Source of the DNA: Nostoc sp. FACHB-892
Lineage (GTDB): Bacteria > Cyanobacteriota > Cyanobacteriia > Cyanobacteriales > Nostocaceae
DNA length: 64,000 nt
Direction: 5' to 3'
NCBI RefSeq assembly: GCF_014698795.1
Contig: NZ_JACJTR010000018.1
Coordinates: 90,129-154,128 of the forward strand
Shown: positions 33,982-43,208 of the stretch, one piece after another
How positions within the stretch are numbered: position 1 is the first letter of the stretch
How the letters are laid out: every line of letters starts with the position of its first letter
Program-made: the position numbers and the translations under genes
The notes under the pieces: model-generated
Databases searched by the model: none
Told to the model about the DNA's origin: nothing
The model's input: only the letters and a program-made list of their open reading frames with translations

Positions 33982-36900
33982 ATGCTGAGTGCCATTATTA
34001 AGTGGGCGATCGCTCGCCGTTGGTTAGTCATTCTGGGGACAATTATCCTCACTATTTGGATATTTCGGACGATTATCCAAATGCCTTTGGATGTTTTTCC
34101 TAGCTTTGCACCACCCCAAGTTGAAATTCAAACTGAAGCACCAGGACTCGCCCCCGAAGAATTAGAATCCTTGGTAACTTTACCAATTGAAAGTGCGATT
34201 AATGGTACTCCAGGAGTAACAGCAGTCCGCTCATCTTCAGCAGCAGGAATCTCTGTCGTTAAAGTCATTTTTAACTGGGATACTGATATTTATCAAGCTC
34301 GCCAATTAGTAACAGAGCGATTACAACAGAGCTTTAGTAAGCTGCCGTCAGGGGTGGAAACTCCTCAAATTTCCCCTACAAGCTCGCCCATTGGGACTGT
34401 ATTACAATATGCCTTTACCTCCGAAAGCACTCCTTTAATGGAAGTGCGGCGCATTGTTGATTGGCAAGTAACAAATCGTCTTTTAGCTGTGCCTGGTGTT
34501 AGTCAGGTAGTAGCTTATGGTGGCGATGTTCGCCAATATCAAGTATTAGTTGATCCAGAAAAATTAAAAGCCTTTAACGTCACTTTAGAAGAGGTAGAGC
34601 AAGCAGCCAAAGCTGCCAATGTCAATGCTCCTGGTGGCTATTTAATTACACCTGATCGAGAAAAATTAATTCGGGGGATTGGGCGGATTGAATCTATCGA
34701 AGAATTACAGCAATCAGTGATTACTGCTCGTAATGGTACACCTGTTAATATCTCAAATGTTGCTGATGTGCAAATTGGGGCGGCGATAAAACGGGGTGAT
34801 GGTAGTTTTAACACTCAAAAGGCAATTGTTGTGATGATTAACAAACAGCCTCAAACTGATACTCCTACTGTCACCCGTCTTATAGAAAATGCGATGTTAG
34901 AGATTCAAAGAGGATTGCCCAAAGATATCAAAGTCACACCAACCTTTCGTCAAGAAAACTATATTGATTCTTCTATTGAAAATGTTAGAGAGGCTTTAAT
35001 TGAAGGCAGTATTATTGTTGCTTTAATTCTGATTCCCTTCTTAATGAATTGGCGTAACTTAGCTATTTGTTTAACTGCCCTACCTTTATCTTTATTACTA
35101 GGAGTACTATTACTAAATTGGTTAGGACAAGGTTTAAATACTATGACTTTAGGAGGGTTAGCCGTAGCAATTGGTTCAGCCGTTGATGATGCAATTGTTG
35201 ATGCTGAAAACGTTTACCGTAACCTGCGAGAAAATAAATATTCTCCCAACCCCCGCCCGGTTTTAGATGTTGTATTTGACGGTTGTCAAGAGGTACGCGA
35301 CTCGGTATTTGGAGCTACGATCATTACTATAGTTGTCTTCTCCCCAGTTTTTGCTTTAGCAGGTGTAGAAGGTAGCATTTTTATCCCGATGGGATTAGGC
35401 TATATGGCAGCAGTTATCGCTTCTAGTATCACAGCATTAACGGTGACTCCGGCTTTATGTGCAATTTTACTGCCTTATGGTCGCTTGCCAGAAACAGAAC
35501 CTTGGATAGCGAGATTTTTTAAACGACTTTATTATCCTTTATTAATATTTTCTCTCAAGCGTGCGGAAATTGTTTTAGGTTTAGCGATCGCTAGTTTGGT
35601 AGCTGCAACTATAATTTTCCCCTCCTTTGGCAGAATATTTTTACCAGAGTTTCAGGAGCAAACTTTAGTAAATACCTTAACTCTTTATCCGGGGGTTTCA
35701 CTGGAAGCTACTAATGCAGCTGGTGAAGCACTTCAGCACGCACTCAAGGGAGACTCTAGATTTCCTTATGTGCAGTTGCGTTCTGGACGTGCGCCAGGAG
35801 ACGGAGATGCAGCAGGAGTGAATTTGGGACACTTGGATATCGAGTTAAGCGACGCAGGGATGAAAGATCGGCAGGGGACGATTGAGAAGTTAAGGGAAGA
35901 ATTCGCTAAGTTACCAGGGGTAGCACCGAATATTGGTGGTTTTATCTCGCACCGCATGGATGAAGTGTTGTCTGGGGTAAGGAGTGCGATCGCTGTTAAA
36001 ATCTTCGGGCCAGATTTAGAACAACTCCACACCGTTGGACAGCAAGTTAATGATGTTATGAAAACCGTTAATGGGATTGTAGATTTACAACTAGAACCCC
36101 AAATACCAATTGAACAAATCCAAATAAAATTCAACCGGACTGCTGCTTCCCGGTATGGTTTAACAGTAGGCAAACTTTCTGAAATCATTGAAACTGCTCT
36201 TAATGGACGAGTAGTATCTCAAATTTTAGAAAAACAACAAACTTTTGATTTAGCTGTATGGTTAAAGCCAGATGCACGGCAAAATTTGGATACGATTGGC
36301 AATTTGTTAATTGATACTCCTATCGGTCAAAAAATTCCTTTAGCACAGGTTGCTACAATTGAAAATGGTACTGGTCCTAATACTATAAATAGAGAGAATG
36401 TATCCCGTTTAATTGTTGTTTCTGCTAACGCTAATGGTAGAGATTTGCGCTCTATCGTCAATGAAATTAGAGACAAAGTTAATCAAAAAGTACATCCACC
36501 CTCTGGTTACTATATCCAGTATGCAGGACAATTTGAAGCAGAAGAAAGAGCAACTCAGAATATTTTCATATCAAGTGCGATCGCCTTTGTTGCAATTACA
36601 GTCATCATGTACATTTCTGTCAAATCTATCTCTTCTACTGCCATGATTATGATTAATTTACCCTTGGCTTTAGTGGGAGGAGTATTTTCAGTAGCTTTGA
36701 CTGGTGGTGTGATTTCTATTGCTTCTTTGGTTGGCTTTATCACTCTATTTGGAGTTGCTACCCGCAATGGTTTGTTGCTTGTGGATAATTACAACACCAA
36801 ATTTGCCAAAGATATACCATTTAAAGAAGTTTTGATTAAAGGGTCAATGGAACGTTTAAATGCGATTTTGATGACAGCTTTTACCTCTGCTTTGGGATTA

Positions 36901-37080
36901 GCACCTTTAGTAATTGAAAGTGGGCCAGGAAAGGAAATCTTACAACCACTTTCAATAGTAGTGTTAGGTGGGTTGTTTACTTCTACGGCATTAACCTTAG
37001 TAGTTCTCCCCGCACTGTATGTCAAGTTTGCCAGGTTTTTAATCCCTCAGCACACTAAAAAAATCTTATATGACTTGTGA
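33982..37080 (+). CDS. Heavy-metal-type RND efflux pump (CusA/CzcA family)
   Basis: Twelve-helix proton-driven inner-membrane pump, 1032 residues. Seen: MPLDVFPSFAPPQVEIQTEAPG, the heavy-metal-family helix-4 motif AVDDAIVDAENVYRNL with its proton-relay acids, two large periplasmic loops (about 35-335 and 560-860), and the second-half repeat RNGLLLVDNYN. It is preceded by its adaptor (2-bp gap) and overlaps the lipoprotein frame by 4 bp, so all are one operon; the two-component genes downstream suggest metal control. The ion (Cu, Ni, Co, Zn) cannot be told from motifs. No outer-membrane factor gene is in the window. Confidence 0.88.
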   Translation: MLSAIIKWAIARRWLVILGTIILTIWIFRTIIQMPLDVFPSFAPPQVEIQTEAPGLAPEELESLVTLPIESAINGTPGVTAVRSSSAAGISVVKVIFNWDTDIYQARQLVTERLQQSFSKLPSGVETPQISPTSSPIGTVLQYAFTSESTPLMEVRRIVDWQVTNRLLAVPGVSQVVAYGGDVRQYQVLVDPEKLKAFNVTLEEVEQAAKAANVNAPGGYLITPDREKLIRGIGRIESIEELQQSVITARNGTPVNISNVADVQIGAAIKRGDGSFNTQKAIVVMINKQPQTDTPTVTRLIENAMLEIQRGLPKDIKVTPTFRQENYIDSSIENVREALIEGSIIVALILIPFLMNWRNLAICLTALPLSLLLGVLLLNWLGQGLNTMTLGGLAVAIGSAVDDAIVDAENVYRNLRENKYSPNPRPVLDVVFDGCQEVRDSVFGATIITIVVFSPVFALAGVEGSIFIPMGLGYMAAVIASSITALTVTPALCAILLPYGRLPETEPWIARFFKRLYYPLLIFSLKRAEIVLGLAIASLVAATIIFPSFGRIFLPEFQEQTLVNTLTLYPGVSLEATNAAGEALQHALKGDSRFPYVQLRSGRAPGDGDAAGVNLGHLDIELSDAGMKDRQGTIEKLREEFAKLPGVAPNIGGFISHRMDEVLSGVRSAIAVKIFGPDLEQLHTVGQQVNDVMKTVNGIVDLQLEPQIPIEQIQIKFNRTAASRYGLTVGKLSEIIETALNGRVVSQILEKQQTFDLAVWLKPDARQNLDTIGNLLIDTPIGQKIPLAQVATIENGTGPNTINRENVSRLIVVSANANGRDLRSIVNEIRDKVNQKVHPPSGYYIQYAGQFEAEERATQNIFISSAIAFVAITVIMYISVKSISSTAMIMINLPLALVGGVFSVALTGGVISIASLVGFITLFGVATRNGLLLVDNYNTKFAKDIPFKEVLIKGSMERLNAILMTAFTSALGLAPLVIESGPGKEILQPLSIVVLGGLFTSTALTLVVLPALYVKFARFLIPQHTKKILYDL

Positions 37081-37109
37081 AAAATAAATTTCGAACAAGG
37101 AAGAAATTA

Positions 37110-37607
37110 ATGAAAAAGCTAAAATCTAATTTCATTATTATTGGAAGTGTAGGACTGCTTTTTTTAGGAGCTTGTAGTAATAGTAATCAAACAGTTAATA
37201 CAGAAAATAGCCCAGTTTCTTCTACTTCAAGTGCCAAGGCTCCATCAGTTATACCTTCACCTGGGGCTAAAAAAACAAATAGTCCGCATGGTGAATCTAA
37301 AGGTGGTCAAGTTGTAGAGACAGGAACTTATCACTTGGAGTTCTTAGCCGAGAAAGAAGCTAATACAACTCACATGGATTTGTATTTGCAAACAGGTGAC
37401 AATCACGAAGCAGTACCTAATGCAAAGGTAATTGCTCAAGTCCAGCTACCGGATGGGAAACAAAAGTCAATTCCTTTAACCTATGATGTTAGTGGTAAAC
37501 ACTATGCGGCGACGCTATCTGAAAATACATCTGGTCAATATCAGGTGAAAATTACTGCGGATGTTAAAGGTGAAAAAGTAAACGGGCGTTTTAATTTTAA
37601 TCGGTAA
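37110..37607 (+). CDS. Small lipoprotein of the metal-efflux operon
   Basis: From the ATG at 37110 (AAGGAAG 7 bp before it) the protein has 165 residues: a lipoprotein signal with lipobox LFLGAC, a Ser/Thr/Pro linker, a short His-containing segment and a beta-rich domain (ETGTYHLEFLAEKEA, VIAQVQLPDGKQ, QVKITADVKG) like YtkA/FixH-type domains. It is probably anchored to the membrane in the periplasm and could bind or present metal. An in-frame ATG at 37077 overlaps the pump's end but lacks a ribosome site as good. Confidence 0.7.
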   Translation: MKKLKSNFIIIGSVGLLFLGACSNSNQTVNTENSPVSSTSSAKAPSVIPSPGAKKTNSPHGESKGGQVVETGTYHLEFLAEKEANTTHMDLYLQTGDNHEAVPNAKVIAQVQLPDGKQKSIPLTYDVSGKHYAATLSENTSGQYQVKITADVKGEKVNGRFNFNR

Positions 37608-37656
37608 CTGTTAGCTCGACTTACTGAATTACGAATTAGTCTGACAAGTGAAATTT

Positions 37657-38382
37657 ATGCGAGTGCTACTAGTAGAAGATGAAACAGATTTAGGTGATGC
37701 TATTAAACGAACTCTTACCCAACACAAGTACTTAGTCGATTGGGTACTAGATGGTAATGATGCCTGGGAATACTTAGAAAATAGCTGGACACAATATACA
37801 TTAGCTATTTTCGATTGGATGCTACCAGGAATATCAGGATTAGAATTGTGCAAACAACTACGCTCCCACAAAAATCCTCTGCCTGTATTAATGCTAACAG
37901 CTAAAGACAGTATGGAAGATAAAGTGGCTGGGCTAGATGCTGGCGCAGATGACTATTTAGTAAAGCCATTTGGTATGGCAGAATTATTAGCAAGATTGCG
38001 CGCATTGCAGAGGCGATCGCCCCAATTTCAGCCCCAGGAATTAACTGTTGGCAATCTAACTTTAGATTACAGCAATAATTTAGTTGTTAGTCAGAATGCT
38101 GGGGGAAATAAACAAAAGATTCCCCTAACAAATAAAGAATTCCAGCTACTAGAATATTTTATGAAGCACCCAAGCCAAATTGTTACTACAGAACAAATTC
38201 GCAATCAGCTTTGGGAAGTAAGTGCAGAACCCGTTAGTAATGTGGTAGCGGCTCAAATGCGGTTGCTGCGTCGCAAACTAGCTAATAGCGGCTGCGAAAA
38301 CATAATTGAAACTTTGCATGGGATGGGATATCGCTTGAATCTCACCATTGATACTTCCTATCCTCAAGAGCATAATTTGTAG
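37657..38382 (+). CDS. rppA: OmpR-family response regulator (RppA-like)
   Basis: Receiver domain (LLVEDETDL acidic patch, phospho-Asp in LAIFDWMLPG, T in MLTAKDS, K in YLVKPFG) joined to a winged-helix DNA-binding domain (LTNKEFQLLEYFMKHP, NVVAAQMRLLRRKL, ETLHGMGYRL). It resembles RppA of cyanobacteria, which with RppB senses redox/metal (Ni, Cu) status. I start at the second ATG (37657, MRVLLVEDE), 241 aa. It lies 50 bp after the lipoprotein gene, so it belongs to the efflux operon; its likely kinase is at 39114 beyond an inserted toxin-antitoxin pair. Confidence 0.85.
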   Translation: MRVLLVEDETDLGDAIKRTLTQHKYLVDWVLDGNDAWEYLENSWTQYTLAIFDWMLPGISGLELCKQLRSHKNPLPVLMLTAKDSMEDKVAGLDAGADDYLVKPFGMAELLARLRALQRRSPQFQPQELTVGNLTLDYSNNLVVSQNAGGNKQKIPLTNKEFQLLEYFMKHPSQIVTTEQIRNQLWEVSAEPVSNVVAAQMRLLRRKLANSGCENIIETLHGMGYRLNLTIDTSYPQEHNL

Positions 38383-38458
38383 CTGTAATTTAGGGAACTG
38401 CTATTACAGCCATAACTTACTAACAGTTGAAGTATAGCAATTTATTGATTTTGCATTT

Positions 38459-38797
38459 TCAACCTAGCGCTAACACCAAAATACTTTCCAATTCGCTATT
38501 TCCAAACTGGATGATGGTGTCAAAGTTTTCTCGCAGAGTTGTAACAATTTTGGATGTTGGGCTATTGCCAATACGGAGATAGATAAATTTTGGTGGATGG
38601 CCATACAGAAGACTACGTTGATGGAAATCAGAGTCTTTGGAAATAATCACAAAATCATTAGCTTTAGCATATTCCCAAATGACTAAATCATCAGTATTGG
38701 TAAGTGCTAATGCTTTAACATGAGATGAATTGGGGTACAAATCCAAAATTTTGGGAATAATCCGATCAGAAAGGTTTTCGTCCAAAAGCAGTTTCAC
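38459..38797 (-). CDS. DUF5615 family PIN-like toxin
   Basis: A 112-residue PIN-like protein (Mut7-C related): MKLLLDENLSDRIIPKI with the first acidic residues, IISKDSDFHQRSL with the central acidic pair, and PPKFIYLRIGN. Predicted ribonuclease toxin. Its start overlaps the DUF433 antitoxin stop by 4 bp. Intact. Confidence 0.82.
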   Translation of the reverse strand: MKLLLDENLSDRIIPKILDLYPNSSHVKALALTNTDDLVIWEYAKANDFVIISKDSDFHQRSLLYGHPPKFIYLRIGNSPTSKIVTTLRENFDTIIQFGNSELESILVLALG

Positions 38798-39018
38798 AGG
38801 GATGCTACAAATAATTTTTTCTCACGATCAGCAGCAAAGGCAAGACAGGCTTTTATATCTTCGGATGTGAGTTCTGAAAAATCCTCTAGAATTTCTTCTT
38901 CGGTCATACCACTTGCAAGATATTCTAAAATGTCATACACGGTAATCCTCATTCCCCGAATACAGGGTTTGCCACTACGTTTGCCAGGTTCGATTGTTAC
39001 AATGTTGTCGTAGTTCAT
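38794..39018 (-). CDS. DUF433 family antitoxin
   Basis: A 74-residue helix-turn-helix protein (GKPCIRGMRITVYDILEYLA, GMTEEEILEDFSELT) of the DUF433 family, the standard partner of DUF5615 toxins. It is first in a two-gene operon and probably represses it. Confidence 0.85.
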   Translation of the reverse strand: MNYDNIVTIEPGKRSGKPCIRGMRITVYDILEYLASGMTEEEILEDFSELTSEDIKACLAFAADREKKLFVASL

Positions 39019-39113
39019 GTTAAACAGTTTCGTAAGTTTACTTTAAATTTCAAATAGTAAAAAAGCATCTATTGTAATTAATATGCAACATATTTATATT
39101 AGCAAATTATTTT

Positions 39114-40517
39114 ATGAATCAAAATAAATTATTTCAGCAAACCCGCTTGCGTTTGGCGCTGTGGTATGCGCTTGTTATGGCTGTAATTTTAAGCATTTGC
39201 GGATTTGGTATTTATAGAGCAATCTCCCATGCCCATTGGATGACATTAGACCGAGAACTGGAGTCTGTAGCAGGAACTTTACACGATACTATTGAATTAA
39301 AATTACAAAAACCTGGCCAATTGGAACCAGTCATACAACAACTTTTACCTAATATTTGTGTAATTGGTAAAAGTTGTATTCAAGAACAATCAGTTTCCAA
39401 ACGTCATATTTTAAGTGCTATCAATCAAAGCAATTACTATGTCCGTTTTTTCGATAATTCAGGACGCTTAATTGCGATCGCAGGAACTTATCCAGACGAA
39501 TTACCTATAATCTTTAACAAAGAACTTTGGCAAACCCTTAAAGATAGCAAAGGCAACTTTTATCATCAAATTTCTTTTGTGCTGCATACCCAAGAAAATC
39601 TCGATTGGGGTTACATCCAAGTAGGGCGAAGTCTTGCGGAATTTAGTAGTTATCTGACTGTTATAAAACTCACTTTAGCATTGGGATTACCAATTGTAAT
39701 GGGTTTGGTTGGCGTTGCAAGTTGGTGGTTAGCAGGATTGGCAATGCAGCCGATTTATCGCTCATATAAACAAGTCCAACAATTTACAGCAGATGCCGCA
39801 CACGAATTGCGAACACCTCTAGCAGCAACCCAAGCGACAGTAGAATCTGCGCTGATGATGGCTCAATTAGATGAAACAGAAGCGCGAGACATTCTACAAA
39901 CCCTACAACGTCAGAATCAGCGACTCACTACTCTAGTTACAGATTTACTGCTGCTGACTCGCTTGGATCGTCAATCTGTGCCAATGCAACGGGAAATTTG
40001 TTGCTTGGATGATATTGTTAATGACTTAATAGAGGAATTTGCTGCGTTAGCGATCGCAGCAGGTGTAACACTGGCATCTTCTGTACAGCTATCAACTCCT
40101 TTGAATGTCATTGGTAATGCAGATCAGCTTTATCGCTTATTTTCTAACTTAATTATCAATGCAATTCAATATACACCACCAACAGGAAAGGTAACGGTTA
40201 GTGTAGACCGCAGTGACTATTATGCCGTGATTCAGGTGCAAGATACGGGCATTGGTATTCCACAGCAGGATTTGACTCGGATTTTTGACCGCTTCTATCG
40301 AGTGAATAGCGATCGCTCTCGTAGCACCGGCGGTTCTGGATTAGGATTAGCGATCGCGCAAGCAATTATTTTGGCACATCATGGCAGCATAGATGTGCAA
40401 AGTGAATTCGGCAAAGGTAGCACTTTTACTATTAAGTTACCTTTCGATGTCCGCCCACTCGATAGTGTACGCTCTATTTACCCATTTAAAATGCTATACC
40501 ATCGTTCGCATCAATAA
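39114..40517 (+). CDS. rppB: Sensor histidine kinase (RppB-like)
   Basis: Membrane histidine kinase, 467 aa. Two membrane helices (about 12-34 and 183-210) bracket a periplasmic sensor of about 150 residues that contains two closely spaced cysteines (NICVIGKSCIQ), a possible metal or redox site. The cytoplasmic core has His230 in AAHELRTPLAATQ, the N-box FSNLIINAIQY, DTGIGIP and GGSGLGLAIAQ. It is likely the partner of the regulator at 37657, controlling the RND efflux genes. The spacing to that regulator (730 bp) is unusual because a toxin-antitoxin pair sits between them. Confidence 0.85.
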   Translation: MNQNKLFQQTRLRLALWYALVMAVILSICGFGIYRAISHAHWMTLDRELESVAGTLHDTIELKLQKPGQLEPVIQQLLPNICVIGKSCIQEQSVSKRHILSAINQSNYYVRFFDNSGRLIAIAGTYPDELPIIFNKELWQTLKDSKGNFYHQISFVLHTQENLDWGYIQVGRSLAEFSSYLTVIKLTLALGLPIVMGLVGVASWWLAGLAMQPIYRSYKQVQQFTADAAHELRTPLAATQATVESALMMAQLDETEARDILQTLQRQNQRLTTLVTDLLLLTRLDRQSVPMQREICCLDDIVNDLIEEFAALAIAAGVTLASSVQLSTPLNVIGNADQLYRLFSNLIINAIQYTPPTGKVTVSVDRSDYYAVIQVQDTGIGIPQQDLTRIFDRFYRVNSDRSRSTGGSGLGLAIAQAIILAHHGSIDVQSEFGKGSTFTIKLPFDVRPLDSVRSIYPFKMLYHRSHQ

Positions 40518-40566
40518 TACATCACATTTTCGAGGTGCGTACATTATCTTAATGCACCATATAGAT

Positions 40567-41016
40567 TTAAGTTAATTTAAATAATTCTAAACATTCTATT
40601 TTTAAAAGGTCTTTTTTTACCTTAATTTTTTTAAATGATTTAGCAATAACCTCTTCACAAGATATATGAATTTGTGATTGGTTTAATGAAATTAAATCTT
40701 GAATTGAAGCACCATATACAATTTCTGATAAACCACTCCAAACACAAGCAGTGGCACACATGGGACAAGGTTCGCCAGTTGTATATATGCTATAACCTTC
40801 TAAAGAAGGGTTCTTAAGTTTAGCTGTTAAACTACGAATAACGTTAATTTCTGCATGGGCTGATGGATCGTTATCTCTCCTTACAGTGTTATGAGCTACG
40901 GCCATGACTTCGTTATCTTTGACAATCACAGCACCGTAAGGTGCATCTCCTTTTTTTGCTTCTGCCAAAGCTAAACGCATAAAATATTCTGGGTTCATAT
41001 AAGCGGAGGTTAACAT
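40567..41016 (-). CDS. Cytidine/deoxycytidylate deaminase-type nucleoside deaminase
   Basis: Zinc-dependent deaminase of the guanine deaminase/TadA-like group, 149 aa. Zinc ligands and catalytic acid are seen as H54-A-E56 (SAHAEINVI) and C84-P-M-C87 (EPCPMC). The C-terminus lacks the tRNA-binding basic patch expected of TadA, so a free-base or nucleoside substrate is more likely. M7 (MNPEYFMRL) is an alternative start. Confidence 0.8.
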   Translation of the reverse strand: MLTSAYMNPEYFMRLALAEAKKGDAPYGAVIVKDNEVMAVAHNTVRRDNDPSAHAEINVIRSLTAKLKNPSLEGYSIYTTGEPCPMCATACVWSGLSEIVYGASIQDLISLNQSQIHISCEEVIAKSFKKIKVKKDLLKIECLELFKLT

Positions 41017-41086
41017 AAGGATAATGATTAATAATATCGTATTTCTAATGCTATAACTGGGAATTAAAATTAGTTAATGGTCGAAT

Positions 41087-41878
41087 ATGTTACTGAGCAG
41101 ACAAGAAACAGAATTCTACTTAAAAGACCTGGAAACACCATTAGGTAAAGCGATTAATTTAAGCCTTGCCGCTATGGTGCTAATATCATCAGGAATTTTT
41201 GTGGCAGAAACTTATAAGATTCCTGATTATGTGCGGTTTCAATTGCATTTAGTCGATACTGCGATCGTCATCATCTTCGCGGTGGAATATTCACTCCGTC
41301 TGTGGAGTGCGGAAAACAAAATTAAGTATATTTTTAGCTTTTATTCGATTATTGACTTAATGGCGATTTTGCCATTCTTTCTAGGAATGGTGGATATCAG
41401 CTTTATCCGCCTGCTGCGATGGTTTCGGATTTTACGATTAATCAGGTTTATCGATAGGAAATTTTTATTCGCCACTATCAGCACCGAAGATGGAATGATT
41501 TTTGCGCGAATATTATTTACATTATTTGCAATTGTTTTTATTTATTCTGGTTTAATTTATCAAGTAGAGCATCCGGTTAATCCTCAAAATTACGGTACAT
41601 TTTTGGATGCATTCTATTTTTCTGTTGTCACAATGACAACTGTGGGATTTGGCGATGTTACTCCAATTTCTGAATTAGGGCGCTTGCTAACAGTCCTAAT
41701 GATTTTTACCGGAATTGCACTAATTCCTTGGCAAGTGGGAGATTTAATCAAGCGAGTGGTGAAAACTACTAATCAGGTAGAAACAGTTTGTTCTGGTTGT
41801 GGTTTGACTTTCCATGATATAGATGCTGGTTTTTGTAAAAGGTGTGGGACTAAGTTACCTAGTCGCAGGGTTGATTGA
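41087..41878 (+). CDS. Voltage-gated potassium channel with C-terminal zinc ribbon
   Basis: Six-helix channel of the voltage-gated superfamily, 263 aa. Seen: S4 with regularly spaced arginines (FIRLLRWFRILRLIRFIDRK, about residues 107-126), pore helix and K+ filter TTVGFGD (about 184-190) before S6. After S6 a short linker leads to a CxxC-x(n)-CxxC zinc ribbon (VCSGCGLTFH, GFCKRCGTKLP) ending the protein, unusual for a channel and probably a cytoplasmic regulatory or assembly element. Confidence 0.85.
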   Translation: MLLSRQETEFYLKDLETPLGKAINLSLAAMVLISSGIFVAETYKIPDYVRFQLHLVDTAIVIIFAVEYSLRLWSAENKIKYIFSFYSIIDLMAILPFFLGMVDISFIRLLRWFRILRLIRFIDRKFLFATISTEDGMIFARILFTLFAIVFIYSGLIYQVEHPVNPQNYGTFLDAFYFSVVTMTTVGFGDVTPISELGRLLTVLMIFTGIALIPWQVGDLIKRVVKTTNQVETVCSGCGLTFHDIDAGFCKRCGTKLPSRRVD

Positions 41879-42132
41879 GAGAGTTAAGTTGTGGCGCTGA
41901 CAGAGGGTAAATTTTAGTGTGTACTACAATCTTGTGGTATAAGTAAATCACAAACCTGAGAAAGCCAAATGTTCTAAAAAGCGTTGCTGAATTGAAGTAT
42001 GAACTTAAAAAATCAAAGATTTCAAACTCTTACAAAGAAAGGCAGAGGGCAGAAGGCATCGCTACCTGCATAATATTAATCTAGGTAAGCTAAAATAATC
42101 ATTCTCCGAAAGCCGCTTAGGAAAGAGAACCA

Positions 42133-42969
42133 ATGCCTAACCTCAACCTCCTTTCAGAATATAAAAGCTTTGGTGGCAAACTCGGCTTTTACAGTCATTC
42201 CTCCTCAACCTGTAACGGTGAAATGCGCTTTGCTGTCTATCAACCACCACAAGCAACTCAAAAACCTGTACCAATTCTCTATTTCCTCTCTGGGTTAAGT
42301 TCCACAGAAGAGAATTTTATGGTTAAGACGGGAGTGCAGCGCTTTGCGGCTGAGTACGGTTTGATATTGGTTGCACCAGATACTAGTCCGCGTAATAGTG
42401 GCATTGCAGGTGAGGATGATGACTGGGATTTTGGCACAGGTGCGGGCTTTTATGTTGATGCGACAGAAGAACCGTGGCGTAAAAACTACCAAATGTATAG
42501 TTATATCGTCCAGGAATTACCTGCTTTAATTACTGCAAACTTTCCCACCCTACCCGATAAACAAGGTATTTTCGGTCATTCGATGGGGGGACATGGGGCG
42601 CTTGTCTGTGCGATGAGAAACCCAGAACTTTACAAATCAGTATCAGCTTTTGCACCTATCACTGCACCTATGCGTTGTCCTTGGGGTCAAAAGGCTTTTA
42701 GTGGTTATCTTGGCAGCAATCAAGAAACTTGGCGTGATTATGATGCTAGTGAATTAGTCAAAAAAGTAGGATATCACAGTTCGATTTTGATTGACCAAGG
42801 AACTGCTGATAAATTTTTAGCTGAACAATTAATGCCTGAAGTGTTTGAGCAAGCTTGTGCAAATGTTAACCAGCCGCTAAACTTGCGTTATCAAGAAGGC
42901 TATGATCACAGTTATTATTTCATTGCCAGTTTTATTGAAGATCATATCCGCCATCATGCGTTAGCGTAG
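42133..42969 (+). CDS. fghA: S-formylglutathione hydrolase
   Basis: Alpha/beta hydrolase of the esterase D family that completes glutathione-dependent formaldehyde oxidation, releasing formate and glutathione. Seen in 278 residues: PILYFLSGLSSTEENF, nucleophile Ser150 in GHSMGGHGAL, Asp in DQGTADKFL and His in YDHSYYFIASF. Full length for the family. The partner alcohol dehydrogenase (frmA/adhC) is not in this window. Confidence 0.9.
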   Translation: MPNLNLLSEYKSFGGKLGFYSHSSSTCNGEMRFAVYQPPQATQKPVPILYFLSGLSSTEENFMVKTGVQRFAAEYGLILVAPDTSPRNSGIAGEDDDWDFGTGAGFYVDATEEPWRKNYQMYSYIVQELPALITANFPTLPDKQGIFGHSMGGHGALVCAMRNPELYKSVSAFAPITAPMRCPWGQKAFSGYLGSNQETWRDYDASELVKKVGYHSSILIDQGTADKFLAEQLMPEVFEQACANVNQPLNLRYQEGYDHSYYFIASFIEDHIRHHALA

Positions 42970-43208
42970 CTTCCCGTAGATATCGCTTTATTAATTACAG
43001 CAGTTTTCATCTATTTAAACCCCACATTATCTATAGGATTCCTATTTAACCCGATTTGATGGGACTGGTATCAAATGGTGTACATGAATTATGAATTATT
43101 AGAAAGGCTAGAAAAATTTATCATGGGTTAGATGGCCATAGTCTTAAAAATAAGTACAATTACATACTGAATGAAGCCGTCAAAATCTTTTTGTAATGGA
43201 GTGTCGAA

